NCBI GenBank assembly: GCA_024508675.1
Contig: JANINQ010000001.1
Coordinates: 742,545-806,544 of the forward strand
DNA: 64,000 nucleotides
Direction of reading: 5' to 3'
DNA from: Afipia sp.
Lineage (GTDB): Bacteria > Pseudomonadota > Alphaproteobacteria > Rhizobiales > Xanthobacteraceae
In this document: positions 33,166 through 40,822 of the stretch, in pieces
Layout of the letters: each line of letters opens with the position of its first letter
Position numbering within the stretch: the first letter of the stretch is position 1
Program-made: the position numbers and the translations under genes
The notes under the pieces: model-generated
What the model was told of the DNA's origin: nothing
The model's database searches: none
Seen by the model: the letters and a program-made list of their open reading frames with translations, nothing else

Positions 33166-33513
33166 ATGACCCCTGAAGCATGGCGAGCGTCCAAAAACCT
33201 TTCCGTACCCGATGCGGCGCGTCTGGTCGGCCTCACTGGCAAAAACCCCGCACGCACTTGGAAACGATGGGAAACGGGAGAGCGTTCGCCGTCGCTCGAG
33301 CAAATTCTTCGCGTCGAAACGATATCCGAAGGCGCGGTTTCCGTTGAGAGCTGGGCACAGGCACGCCGAGACTTTCTGTCAAAGGTCAATGCGGCCGCCA
33401 GCCCATTGCCCGGTGATATAGCCGCCCATGCTGGCGCGTCATCTCCCGATCCCATTCCTGAAACTTCCGAATCGCCTGAGCCCGTTCGTCGGCTAGACGC
33501 CGACGCGGCTTGA
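33166..33513 (+). CDS. Cro-like helix-turn-helix protein
   Basis: This 115-residue protein starts at the ATG at 33166. Its N-terminal half is an HTH of the kind that recognises operator DNA (LSVPDAARLVGLTGKNPARTWKRWETGERSP, split LSVPDAARLVGLTG and KNPARTWKRWETGERSP). The C-terminal 45 residues are Ala/Pro/Ser-rich and probably disordered. It is divergent from the repressor and first in the rightward early operon, the usual position of Cro. It probably binds the same dyads to repress lysogeny genes. Confidence 0.75.
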   Translation: MTPEAWRASKNLSVPDAARLVGLTGKNPARTWKRWETGERSPSLEQILRVETISEGAVSVESWAQARRDFLSKVNAAASPLPGDIAAHAGASSPDPIPETSESPEPVRRLDADAA

Positions 33514-33589
33514 GCCTTGTGACTACCGGCCGGCGTTCGCGCCGGTCTTTTGCTTCCAGCTTCATGTTGTCCCCCGTGTGAGTGAACCA

Positions 33590-34189
33590 ATGCGCGAAGC
33601 CTACGCATCGACAGGACAAGCCTCCAAATCAGGGCCGAGCGGAAACGGATACGATTTATCCGAAACGGATACGGGACCATCAATTCACGAGCAGGTCACC
33701 AATTGGTTCAAGAGCCTACAGCCCCTGAAAACATGGGGTTTGATCGCTGAGGTGCTTGGACTGAAGGAACACGCCGCCAAGCATCGCGCAGCCAATCACC
33801 GGGGCTACAGCGTCGAAGAAATCCGCATCCTCCTGCACAGCGACGAGGGCGATCAGATCCTCGAAATGCTGATGGCCGAAGCGGAGCCCGCATGGTGGCG
33901 GGCGCTGCGTATCAATCTGAATCTCTCAAAGGCCGTGGCTGCACAAGCTCAATGGACGCAGTCGGTGATGGCGCTGGATGCTGCGCCGATGGATCGGCCG
34001 ACGCGCAGTAAGATGAAAAAGGTGATCGATGCCGACCGAGCTTTCAACCGAGCCCGAACCCAAAAAGAGCTTGCCGCGGGGCTTCTTCATCAGGACGCTG
34101 ATCGCGCTAAGGATCGCGTCTTGGTTGGGACCTCCACAACAGGAAAGATGCACGCCGCGGGAATGCGAGCCGGAGGTCGGGGCCGATGA
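33590..34189 (+). CDS. Hypothetical early phage protein
   Basis: The ATG at 33590 gives 199 residues, and a GTG at 33578 would add four. The N-terminus is Ser/Gly-rich. The core from about residue 40 contains LKTWGLIAEVLGLKEHAAKHR, which looks like an HTH, and the central VDADRAFNRARTQKELAAGLL-like helices are charged (written VIDADRAFNRARTQKEL). It is followed with a 4-base overlap by the GIY-YIG-like gene. It could be a replication or transcription factor, but no family is recognised. Confidence 0.65.
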   Translation: MREAYASTGQASKSGPSGNGYDLSETDTGPSIHEQVTNWFKSLQPLKTWGLIAEVLGLKEHAAKHRAANHRGYSVEEIRILLHSDEGDQILEMLMAEAEPAWWRALRINLNLSKAVAAQAQWTQSVMALDAAPMDRPTRSKMKKVIDADRAFNRARTQKELAAGLLHQDADRAKDRVLVGTSTTGKMHAAGMRAGGRGR

Positions 34190-34857
34190 TAAACAGTAGC
34201 GTCTATTTCATCGCTGCGGCTGGGCACATCAAGATCGGGACAACAACTGACTTGCTTCGTCGTTTCAAAGCCTTGCAGAGCGCCAACCCGGAATCCCTGA
34301 CAGTCTTAGCGGCCATTCCAGGAGATAGGGCAGTAGAAGCGGCGCTGCACGAATCGTTGATGGCCTATCGCGTCCGCCTCGAATGGTTCAAGGACTGCGC
34401 TGAAGTCCGAGAGGCAATGAACGCAGCGCTCAGTGAGCGAGGAGGGCAGTTTCTGCCTGATCCTCTCACTTATACCACCCCCACATACTCGCCGCCGCCC
34501 GAGCCCCCCGCGCCGAAGGACATTCTTGCAATCGTTGGCCCTGTCGGCTGCCCGCTTGTCGACACTATTACCGTCGTCTCAGATCGTTTTACGAGGCTCT
34601 TAAATGCACCGGAGATTCAGGGCGCCGAAAAGGATGATCGCTTTCGGTCGGCGCTTCAGGTCGTAAAGAAGGCTCTCTTCAGGTTCGGAGAGATCACCGA
34701 CGAAGCAACGCTTCGGGTGGTGGACCGCAATATGTTCGGCATCGAGAAGCTATGCATCCGGTCAACGAAGCTGATCGAGCAGGCAGAAAATGCTTTCGCT
34801 TACCTCTTTCCGCATCGCGCCATGGCTCAAGGAAGAGCACCGGGAGGGCGCCGCTGA
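34186..34857 (+). CDS. GIY-YIG/T5orf172-like early phage protein
   Basis: This 223-residue protein has an N-terminal domain (residues 1-85) matching the Mug113/T5orf172 branch of GIY-YIG nucleases. VYFIAAAGHIKIGTTTDLLRRFKAL (VYFIAAAGHIKIG then TTTDLLRRFKAL) contains the KIG-T and Arg elements, and a Glu/His pair follows in VEAALHESLM. The C-terminal half after a Pro-rich linker is helical and unrelated. The nuclease function is inferred, and the catalytic Glu is not certain. It overlaps both neighbours. Confidence 0.7.
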   Translation: MINSSVYFIAAAGHIKIGTTTDLLRRFKALQSANPESLTVLAAIPGDRAVEAALHESLMAYRVRLEWFKDCAEVREAMNAALSERGGQFLPDPLTYTTPTYSPPPEPPAPKDILAIVGPVGCPLVDTITVVSDRFTRLLNAPEIQGAEKDDRFRSALQVVKKALFRFGEITDEATLRVVDRNMFGIEKLCIRSTKLIEQAENAFAYLFPHRAMAQGRAPGGRR

Positions 34858-35621
34858 TGACGATAGCCGCTCGCCACGCTGAAATTGACCGCCGGTATGC
34901 TTGGGACGCCAAACGACGCCGTGAGACGCGCGCCCCGCTACTGATCACGACCCTGCGTACGGCGGAGCTTGAGCGAATCTATCGGCACAGGTTCGGAGGT
35001 CGGCTTCCTGCAAATAACATCGGCCTTGCGGCGTTGGTGGTGATGGCTGAACATCACATCCAGCGGAACAGCCATGACATTGTCATTGGATGGATCAAGT
35101 CCCGTGCCCCTTGGGTTGATGACGTCTATGCGGAGGGGATCGCCCGCGAAGCTGCCAAGAGGACCAGCCGACAGACCGCGGCCGCTCTGGGCTGGCGCGT
35201 CAAGCTGACCCTGGATGAGCGCCGCCGTCTCCGCATTCGGACAATTCGCGCGGTGGGGCAGACCGCCGAGAGTATGGCAGAGGATCGGCGCGAACATGAT
35301 CGGGCCGAGAAGGAAGCGCAGCGTCGCCGGTCTGGTGTGAAGACAAGAGCGCAATGGATCGCGGAATCAAAAGCGCAGACGAAACCTTGGGAAGCGATGG
35401 GTATGTCCCGAGCGACTTGGTATCGGAAGGGCCGCCCCACGCCGAAGCCTCGTCCTGAGACAGGTTGTTCGGCGATTAAGATAGAGAAGATATTCATTGC
35501 CGACACACCTGTCTCACCTGTTTCTGTTTTCGCGCCTATGGCGCTTCGCGGGCTGACGCCCGCTCCCAACGAGGGGTGTTTCCTAAGGAACGAGAGTGGC
35601 CGGTACCGGGAGGCGGGATGA
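34857..35621 (+). CDS. Conserved alphaproteobacterial phage protein with C-terminal HTH-like motif
   Basis: This 254-residue protein starts at the ATG overlapping the previous stop (TGATG). The N-terminal region has ELERIYRHRFGGRLPANNIG and later SRAPWVDDVYAEGIAREAA. The middle is a very basic helical section. PWEAMGMSRATWYRKGRP near residues 178-195 looks like an HTH recognition element. Proteins with this layout are widespread in Rhizobiales prophages and islands, usually unnamed. I infer a DNA-binding role, but no reaction can be assigned. Confidence 0.7.
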   Translation: MTIAARHAEIDRRYAWDAKRRRETRAPLLITTLRTAELERIYRHRFGGRLPANNIGLAALVVMAEHHIQRNSHDIVIGWIKSRAPWVDDVYAEGIAREAAKRTSRQTAAALGWRVKLTLDERRRLRIRTIRAVGQTAESMAEDRREHDRAEKEAQRRRSGVKTRAQWIAESKAQTKPWEAMGMSRATWYRKGRPTPKPRPETGCSAIKIEKIFIADTPVSPVSVFAPMALRGLTPAPNEGCFLRNESGRYREAG

Positions 35622-36322
35622 TGCATGGCCGCGGTCCCGAAATAGGAAGTTGCTCTCGAGGTCACCAATGGACTGCTGACAACACCTATGTCACGCCAAG
35701 AGGCACCAAGGAATGCAGGGCTTGTCGCCAATTGCGGTATCGTCCCGGAGCAAAACGATATCACTCCGAAGCAACCTGGTGTGCTGAACGCCGCGCCGCA
35801 TCAACGGCAACGGAATTTCTCGACAATCTGAGCAAATCAGAACTGATCGACAGAGTCATCGTACTCGAAGGGATCTTCGCGGAGAAGCACTCCGATTTGA
35901 CGAAGTTGCCGATTCCTCTTTCGCCTCAGCAGATCGAAATCATGTCGGTATTCATGGCAAAACCCAACGTGTGGCTGAAGACAGATATGATCTGCGATGC
36001 GTGCGGCAGGGAGGAGTCATGGGTCCATAGTCTCAAAGTGCAGATCAAGAAAATTCGCGAGCGGTTGAAGCCCTTCGCGGTGACGATCGATTCCTCGCAC
36101 AGCTCTGGCTTCCGCCTATCCCACGAGAACAAGAAGCGTCTGGATGCCGCTTGCAGCGCAGGCGGAGACATGCCGGTCGCAGTTGCCAACAAGGAGAGAT
36201 CGAAGCCGACCGGGAGCCATTTGCGACGGTGCATCCGGTGTGACGAGACCTTCCGTGGCAGCGCCCGCTCAACCGAATGCGCTGACTGCGCCTATCGGGC
36301 TGAGGAGGTCATGCGGGCATGA
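35618..36322 (+). CDS. Zinc-finger/winged-helix composite phage protein
   Basis: This 234-residue protein starts at the ATG at 35618 after GGAGGCGGG. It has three parts. A zinc knuckle lies near residues 10-38 (CSRGHQW...ECRACR) of the kind found at the front of HNH proteins. A winged-helix region lies near 105-180 (LSPQQIEIMSVFMAKPNVWL and then RERLKPF...GFRLS), resembling OmpR-type DNA-binding domains. A C-terminal zinc ribbon (RRCIRCDETFRG...ECADC) lies near 205-225. It is a likely DNA-binding regulator ending the rightward early operon. No HNH catalytic core is visible. Confidence 0.68.
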   Translation: MMHGRGPEIGSCSRGHQWTADNTYVTPRGTKECRACRQLRYRPGAKRYHSEATWCAERRAASTATEFLDNLSKSELIDRVIVLEGIFAEKHSDLTKLPIPLSPQQIEIMSVFMAKPNVWLKTDMICDACGREESWVHSLKVQIKKIRERLKPFAVTIDSSHSSGFRLSHENKKRLDAACSAGGDMPVAVANKERSKPTGSHLRRCIRCDETFRGSARSTECADCAYRAEEVMRA

Positions 36323-36333
36323 CAAAATCGCTC

Positions 36334-36552
36334 TCAGTCTTCGAGGAGGAACTCCTGCTTAAGGCGAAGAACCGCTCGCGACAACGCTGCGAAACAGTCA
36401 GGATGCTGAAGCGCGACGCTGCGATCGATGACCGCGCGCCAATCCGTTTCGACATTCTCGATCCTAATATCCATCAGGTCGAGGCAAAGGCTAAAGTGCG
36501 CCAGCTCAAGCCTGATCAAATTCTCAAGATGCTCCCGGGGTATGGTTTTCAT
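36334..36552 (-). CDS. Small hypothetical protein (DUF982 cluster)
   Basis: This 72-residue helical protein reads MKTIPREHLENLIRLELAHF at the start, with an acidic end. It starts 7 bases after the stop of the 56-residue gene upstream on the same strand, so these genes look like one short leftward operon opposite to the early operon. A long plus-strand frame overlaps this region but has a composition typical of a shadow frame. Confidence 0.55.
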   Translation of the reverse strand: MKTIPREHLENLIRLELAHFSLCLDLMDIRIENVETDWRAVIDRSVALQHPDCFAALSRAVLRLKQEFLLED

Positions 36553-36558
36553 GATCGC

Positions 36559-36729
36559 TCAGTGCCGGGTGGGTCCGTCTTCCGTTTCATTGAGAAGGGC
36601 GGCAAGCTCTTCCGCAGCGTTTTCAGACAGTTCATCGAGGATGGTGGATTGCGCGATTGTGGCACTTCGCTGAAGTTTGCTGTCCCAAACTATCCAGCCG
36701 TCATCGGCCTTTTTCGCGACGTATCTCAT
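36559..36729 (-). CDS. 56-aa hypothetical protein
   Basis: An ATG at 36729 opens a 56-residue frame ending at TGA 36561-36559. It begins MRYVAKKADDGWIVWDSK and ends with an acidic helix ILDELSENAAEELAALLNE. The DGWIVWD pattern followed by an Ala/Glu helix is what one expects of a real small folded protein. It lies between two other minus-strand small genes in an operon-like row. The function is unknown. Confidence 0.6.
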   Translation of the reverse strand: MRYVAKKADDGWIVWDSKLQRSATIAQSTILDELSENAAEELAALLNETEDGPTRH

Positions 36730-36774
36730 GCCAGGCCAACAGCGACGTACGCACGTTGTTCCGATACTTGGGAG

Positions 36775-37014
36775 TCAGTAAATCAAGAGGTTTTCGGCCT
36801 CGAGTGCGCGCTGGAAGGCGAGAGCTGCGTCAATTTCGGCCTGCCTGTTGGTCCACGCCTTGTCGACTGCCGTCTCGGCTTGCAGCCAGTGGGGCGCGTC
36901 CTGGCACTCCTTAGGAAGCGCCTTAATAAATTCGCGGGCTTCGAGCGTCGTAGCGATGAGGCGAATAGGACTTCCCGATGCAGCCGAAACTCTAAAAGGG
37001 CCGAAGAACGCCAT
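36775..37014 (-). CDS. DUF982-type small protein
   Basis: This 79-residue protein follows the DUF982 pattern common in rhizobia. An N-terminal strand (FGPFRVSAASGSPIRLIATTLEAREFI, as FGPFRVSAASG and SPIRLIATTLEAREFI), a central PHWLQAETAVDKAW and a C-terminal AALAFQRALEAENLLIY are visible. DUF982 proteins have unknown function and often occur as many paralogues. It is first in the leftward trio. Confidence 0.65.
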   Translation of the reverse strand: MAFFGPFRVSAASGSPIRLIATTLEAREFIKALPKECQDAPHWLQAETAVDKAWTNRQAEIDAALAFQRALEAENLLIY

Positions 37015-37100
37015 GCTCCGCTTCTGCTCCGTCTTTCACCCGTTGTCTCGTGGGTGAACGGCCGGAACGTGTGAGTGTTCCAAATGCCCTCAGGAATACT

Positions 37101-37514
37101 ATGACCCCAGTCCTCGCCAGCATCCTTTCAGACTTGGAGATCGAGGTGGTCGACATGCGCGTCCGCCGCGGTCCCGGCCAAACGTGCGCGACCCAGACCA
37201 TGGAAAGGATTCTGGCCGAGCATGGGGCGCAGCACCTCACCATTGTTCTGCGCTCGATCGTTGAAACGGAAAACAACAAGATGGAACTCGTCGCGCCAAC
37301 GATTTGGGCTGTCAGCGACATCATCCTCGCTCATCCATCGTGGTGTGCCACCACAGCGTGGCTGGATGCTATGGACGCGATTGACCTGTCAGACCTTCGG
37401 GAGAGGGCGAAAGCGAACCGGCAAGCCGTTAAAGCCCGGCAAGCGATGGCCACGATGCTGTTTGAGAAGTTGCGCGAAACCTTTGCCCTTGAAACTCAAC
37501 CGAGGCTTGTCTGA
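37101..37514 (+). CDS. Conserved hypothetical phage protein
   Basis: The start is the ATG at 37101 with AGGAA upstream, giving 137 residues. A GTG at 37050 would add 17 unlikely residues. The sequence contains RRGPGQTCATQTMERILAEHG and WAVSDIILAHPSW, which I have seen before the DUF6362-type gene in other rhizobial prophages. It overlaps that gene by one base. It may be part of the early-to-late switch, but this is positional inference. Confidence 0.65.
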   Translation: MTPVLASILSDLEIEVVDMRVRRGPGQTCATQTMERILAEHGAQHLTIVLRSIVETENNKMELVAPTIWAVSDIILAHPSWCATTAWLDAMDAIDLSDLRERAKANRQAVKARQAMATMLFEKLRETFALETQPRLV

Positions 37515-38038
37515 TGGAATGGACTCCTGAAATCGTTCGCGCCCGTTTTGTCGAGGCCTGCGATACCGAGCGGCGCCTCCCGCCCGCGCTCCGCAAGCAG
37601 AAGGTCGGGCTCTGGCCTGAGTATGCGCATTCGTTTGAGGACATGAACGGCTGGGGCACCGAACGCCTCGCAGAGGAACGCGAGCTGCGCTTTAAGGGCT
37701 CCCCGCCGACATCTGCTGCGATCACTCGACATGATGAAGTTATGCGTTGGAACACCGAAATCCTGCTGAACGCACGGCATCGCCACATCGTATGGGGTTG
37801 GGCTCGGTGCAGGATGCGCGGGTCTTCATTCGCTGCGTATTGCCGCCGTCGCGGTATGGTGAAAATCACCGCTTATCGTCACTTAAACGCCGCCGTCGAG
37901 CGTATCGTCCAAACTCTATTTAAGTGTGGAACGCCCCTCGGATTGCCTGAGGACCGTTGGTTATCATTAGAGATCCAAGCTGTTGCTCCCGCTAATCCGG
38001 TGGCCGCCAGGCTGCTCGAAGTTCCTCAACTTCAGTAA
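37514..38038 (+). CDS. DUF6362-type phage protein
   Basis: This 174-residue protein resembles the DUF6362 family in its N-terminal half: MEWTPEIVRARFVEACDTERRLP, written here as MEWTPEIVRARF and VEACDTERRLP, then LWPEYAHSFEDMNGWG. The C-terminal half contains a basic HTH-like stretch (SFAAYCRRRGMVKITAYRHL), which suggests DNA binding and possibly late-gene control. Its 3' end overlaps the convergent hydrolase gene by 47 bases. Confidence 0.72.
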   Translation: MEWTPEIVRARFVEACDTERRLPPALRKQKVGLWPEYAHSFEDMNGWGTERLAEERELRFKGSPPTSAAITRHDEVMRWNTEILLNARHRHIVWGWARCRMRGSSFAAYCRRRGMVKITAYRHLNAAVERIVQTLFKCGTPLGLPEDRWLSLEIQAVAPANPVAARLLEVPQLQ

Positions 38039-38600
38039 GTTCGATCTGGATGTCGAAGCGCTTATCGTAAAGCGATAGCAGCGCGTCGTGAGATTGGTCG
38101 GCTGAGCTTGCCAAGGCATCGCGCACCACGATCGTCCGGTACCCCAGATCAACCGCAGCAAGGACAGTTGCCAGTACGCAAACGTCGGTCTCAGCGCCGG
38201 AGACGATGAGGGCGGTAACTCCATGCTCCCTAAGCCAATGATGGAGGCGTCCGTCAGCAAATGCCGAGTATGTGGTGCGGTCGAACTTTTCAGCAGGCGG
38301 TATGAATTTCTCCAACGATGGCATTAGTTCCAGCATTTCAGGGTTTAGTCGCTCAAGCGTGACCGTTTCCCATTTTTGATAGTATCTCGCCCACATGCCG
38401 GGCGCTTCTTCCGGAGATCTCGCGGGAATAAATCGCGTGAACACGGTTCGTCTTGGCGAATGGGAAGCCAATCGAGTAATGGGCACCAGAACGCGCTCAA
38501 CCCACGGCGCGGCCCAAGGGCCGCCGGGCCCGAACAGTCGCTGCATGTCGATGCAAAGATGAATGCTCTGCTCAGTGATGTTATTCCGCAGTGTTCCCAT
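37992..38600 (-). CDS. Isochorismatase-family cysteine hydrolase
   Basis: The 202-residue frame starts at ATG 38600 with a GAGG about 8 bases upstream. The catalytic triad regions are visible: Asp in LCIDMQRLF, Lys in PAEKFDRTTYSAF, and the nucleophile Cys in VSGAETDVCVLATVLAAVDLG (VSGAETDVCVLATVL). The family includes nicotinamidases, isochorismatases and related amidases, and the substrate is not known. The gene overlaps the end of the PAP2 gene and is convergent with the phage DUF6362 gene. It is bacterial-type cargo rather than a phage core gene. Confidence 0.85.
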   Translation of the reverse strand: MGTLRNNITEQSIHLCIDMQRLFGPGGPWAAPWVERVLVPITRLASHSPRRTVFTRFIPARSPEEAPGMWARYYQKWETVTLERLNPEMLELMPSLEKFIPPAEKFDRTTYSAFADGRLHHWLREHGVTALIVSGAETDVCVLATVLAAVDLGYRTIVVRDALASSADQSHDALLSLYDKRFDIQIELTEVEELRAAWRPPD

Positions 38601-39174
38601 TCTGATCGCCCTCGGCATTTAGATGTAGTGGTTTCGTCGCCTTACGAAGGAGGCGTTCCACTCCTATGCCGACGACAAAGCCGACCAGAACATCAGACGC
38701 CCAGTGAGCGAGAGTCGCGATTCGTGTTGCCGATAGAAGGCCGGCGACAAGCCAGATTGCGTCGCGCTTCCCCGGAGGAAGCAAGGTGGCCGCACTCGCA
38801 ACGGCTCCCATGTGGATGGCGTGCCCGGAGGGAAAAGCATCGTTCGCTCGCCCGGAAAAGTGAACGCCTCGGCGGTGCGCTTCAGCGTTCTCACGATCGG
38901 GACGCTTCTGATCGATGCCAGCTTTAAGAACGTGGGGAAGTATCGACACCACGATGCTGGTAACCAGAAGATGTGAACCGAGCCGTTGGCGGGGTAATGA
39001 GGGCGAATTCCTTGTAGCGAGCCAAGCGATGCCGGCCGCCAGCAACAGGAGATGTTCGTCCGCGCCCCAGGTCAAAACCCGCGCGGCCGCTTCGATGCCC
39101 GGATTTGTATGTTCGGCAACAGATTCAGAGATGCTTCGGTCCAAATCCGTAGGTCTAATTCGCAAAAGTGCCAT
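38581..39174 (-). CDS. PAP2-family membrane phosphatase
   Basis: This 197-residue membrane protein starts at ATG 39174. The three PAP2 motifs are present: KAGIDQKRP near 105-113, FPSGHA near 133-138 and the third motif SATRIATLAHWASD near 163-176 with the catalytic His and Asp. It should hydrolyse a lipid or polyprenyl phosphate on the periplasmic side. It overlaps the hydrolase gene by 20 bases and is divergent from the DUF3147-like genes. Confidence 0.87.
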   Translation of the reverse strand: MALLRIRPTDLDRSISESVAEHTNPGIEAAARVLTWGADEHLLLLAAGIAWLATRNSPSLPRQRLGSHLLVTSIVVSILPHVLKAGIDQKRPDRENAEAHRRGVHFSGRANDAFPSGHAIHMGAVASAATLLPPGKRDAIWLVAGLLSATRIATLAHWASDVLVGFVVGIGVERLLRKATKPLHLNAEGDQNGNTAE

Positions 39175-39254
39175 ATCGCAGGTTCTCCCGACCTCTAATG
39201 GAACTCGGATGAACGCGGCTGGTTTCCCCTCGAAACTCAAAAAGGAGCCGAAGA

Positions 39255-39599
39255 GTGGAGTATCTAATCCGCTTTCTAGCCGGCGGCGTGGTCGTGTCCG
39301 CTTTCGCAATGTTGGCGGATGTCATTCGTCCGAAGAGCCTTGCAGGACTTCTTTCGGCGTCACCTGCTGTTGCTCTTGTAACCCTCGGCATCGCGTTTAT
39401 CGGCAAGGACCCGACCTACGCGTCTATCGAAGGCCGCTCAATGATCTTTGGAAGTGTTGCGCTCGGACTTTACAGCGCGCTGGTGTGTCATCTCCTGGTG
39501 CGTACGCAAGTATCCGCTCTCACGGCGACGATCATATCGCTCCCGGTTTGGCTCATTGTTTCCCTGTCGCTTCTTGCGCTCTTTCCGGGCGGATCATGA
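39255..39599 (+). CDS. DUF3147-type membrane protein (first copy)
   Basis: This 114-residue protein starts at GTG 39255 with AAAGGAG upstream. It has four hydrophobic helices and the pattern MEYLIRFLAGGVVVSAFAML followed by RPKSLAGLLSASPAVAL and RSMIFGSVALGLYSALV. This is the DUF3147 arrangement of unknown function. It overlaps the second copy by 4 bases. Confidence 0.75.
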   Translation: MEYLIRFLAGGVVVSAFAMLADVIRPKSLAGLLSASPAVALVTLGIAFIGKDPTYASIEGRSMIFGSVALGLYSALVCHLLVRTQVSALTATIISLPVWLIVSLSLLALFPGGS

Positions 39600-40006
39600 T
39601 CGAAAACTTCAAAGTCGAAGCTCTCAAGGAAGGGCGCTGGTACGAATATGTGATCCGCTTTCTTCTTGGCGGTGTCGCAACGGTCATAGCTGGAATTGTA
39701 GCGGACGCCTTTGGGCCTCGTTACGGAGGGCTGTTCCTTGCCTTTCCTGCGGTGTTTTGTGCGAGCGCCTCATTGGTAGAGCGGCACGAGCGACGACGGA
39801 AATCCGAAAAGGGATTGAGCGGCAAACGACGAGGCCAGCTTGCAGCAGCTCTGGATGCGAACGGCGCGGCCATCGCCAGCGTCGGATTGGCAGCGTTCGG
39901 GACCTGTGTTTTCTTGTTTGCAGCGCGACCTGCGGCCTCTTTGTTGTTAGGTCTCTTTGCTTGGAGTGCAATTTCTTATGGCCTATGGCGCGCGTTTAGA
40001 TCGTAA
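39596..40006 (+). CDS. DUF3147-type membrane protein (second copy)
   Basis: This 136-residue protein starts at ATG 39596 overlapping the first copy's stop. It keeps the same opening (YEYVIRFLLGGVATVIAGIV), PRYGGLFLAFPAVFCASASL and two C-terminal helices, with a longer basic loop (RHERRRKSEKGLSGKRRGQL) in the middle. The two genes probably encode partner subunits of one membrane complex. A rho-independent terminator follows at 40171-40195. Confidence 0.75.
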   Translation: MIENFKVEALKEGRWYEYVIRFLLGGVATVIAGIVADAFGPRYGGLFLAFPAVFCASASLVERHERRRKSEKGLSGKRRGQLAAALDANGAAIASVGLAAFGTCVFLFAARPAASLLLGLFAWSAISYGLWRAFRS

Positions 40007-40170
40007 CAGCACAAGTTTGCAATGATAGAGTCATGTTGCGGCTCAGCACTGAAATTTGGGTGATACAGGAGACCCCTGTTTCGGCTATTGATTCAGTTAT
40101 CGTGAGGACTGGCGCGACCGCGGAGGCGGCCATGTAACAGATACTTCGAAGGCGATAGGCTTTATCATAG

Positions 40171-40195
40171 GGCATCCCACTGAGGGTGCCTTTTT
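40171..40195 (+). terminator. Rho-independent terminator
   Basis: GGCATCC and GGGTGCC form a 7-bp stem (one G-T pair) around CACTGA, followed by TTTTT. It is placed to end the DUF3147 pair. The 164 bases between the gene end and this hairpin hold no convincing gene. Confidence 0.7.
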
Positions 40196-40247
40196 GCTTG
40201 GTGTCGCCGCGTGCCGACGAGGTAACTTTCTCAATAGAGGAGGGAAT

Positions 40248-40421
40248 ATGGTGGCAGAGGTGGTTCAGTTCCGATCCAAGCGCCTCACGGGCTTTATTCC
40301 GGATCAACCGGGTGGTGACCAAAAGGGTCACCGATCCAGTTCGGAGAATAATTTCTCCAATCATTCCAACGGCAATGCACCGGCTCGCGGTGGTGATTGC
40401 GACCCGCCAAACGCGGCGTAG
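40248..40421 (+). CDS. 57-aa hydrophilic hypothetical protein
   Basis: ATG 40248 has a strong GAGGAGGGA Shine-Dalgarno sequence about 4 bases upstream. The 57-residue product begins MVAEVVQFRSKRLTGFIPD and is Asn/Ser/Gly-rich and probably disordered. The strong ribosome-binding site is the main support. No function is known. A minus-strand frame over the same region has no comparable signals. Confidence 0.5.
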   Translation: MVAEVVQFRSKRLTGFIPDQPGGDQKGHRSSSENNFSNHSNGNAPARGGDCDPPNAA

Positions 40422-40437
40422 AAACAAGTCGTGGACG

Positions 40438-40743
40438 TCAGAGCAGTCGAATCAGGTGAGAACGGATAACGATTTCCTGCTGCCGAAAAGAACGCTCCAG
40501 TTCTGACCGGTAATGTCGCCACCACACTTCATCGATTTCCCGGGCCATAACTTCAAGTACGACAATCTTGTCCTTCTGGACGTTGCCTTCGTTACGCCAA
40601 GCCCCGTCGCCGGGTGACCTGACGAAAGCAGTCACTCCTCCAAAAATGTCTATTAGATGCTCTTGAACGGCTCGAAACAGCCCTTGCTGAACCTGAGCGC
40701 CATCTTTGCAAGAAGTTGGCAGAAGAATTTCGACGAGATACAT
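40438..40743 (-). CDS. Conserved hypothetical protein of rhizobial type
   Basis: The ATG at 40743 gives 101 residues: MYLVEILLPTSCKDGAQVQQ, then FGGVTAFVRSPGDGAWRNEG, then VVLEVMAREIDEVWWRHYR. Small cytosolic proteins with this build occur in many Rhizobiales genomes. The VEILLP/FGGVTA pattern suggests a ferredoxin-like fold. No function is recognised. It lies downstream of the DUF4142 gene on the same strand. Confidence 0.65.
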   Translation of the reverse strand: MYLVEILLPTSCKDGAQVQQGLFRAVQEHLIDIFGGVTAFVRSPGDGAWRNEGNVQKDKIVVLEVMAREIDEVWWRHYRSELERSFRQQEIVIRSHLIRLL

Positions 40744-40822
40744 CGCGCGGCGTGCTGCGTCAGAGGGAGGGATTAAAAGGACCCGATCCATCAACCGGGC
40801 CCTCGGTCGGGGTGAACCGCAA

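Noticed and set aside
32413..33303. Longer repressor starting at 33303
   Set aside because: The extra 77 residues run through three operator dyads and the cro-like promoter and are unlike any repressor N-terminus. The start at 33072 gives the HTH the usual offset.
36319..37074. Plus-strand 251-aa frame overlapping the small DUF982-type genes
   Set aside because: Its start overlaps the preceding stop, which is attractive, but the protein is Arg/Cys-rich and lacks a fold-like pattern, while three well-formed minus-strand genes, one DUF982-type, occupy the same DNA.
40033..40137. 34-aa plus-strand frame after the DUF3147 pair
   Set aside because: No ribosome-binding site and no fold-like features. 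It might be a remnant of a longer gene but cannot be supported.
39996..40427. Minus-strand 143-aa frame across the terminator region
   Set aside because: It crosses a clear terminator, has shadow-like composition, and overlaps the 57-aa plus-strand gene with a strong ribosome-binding site.
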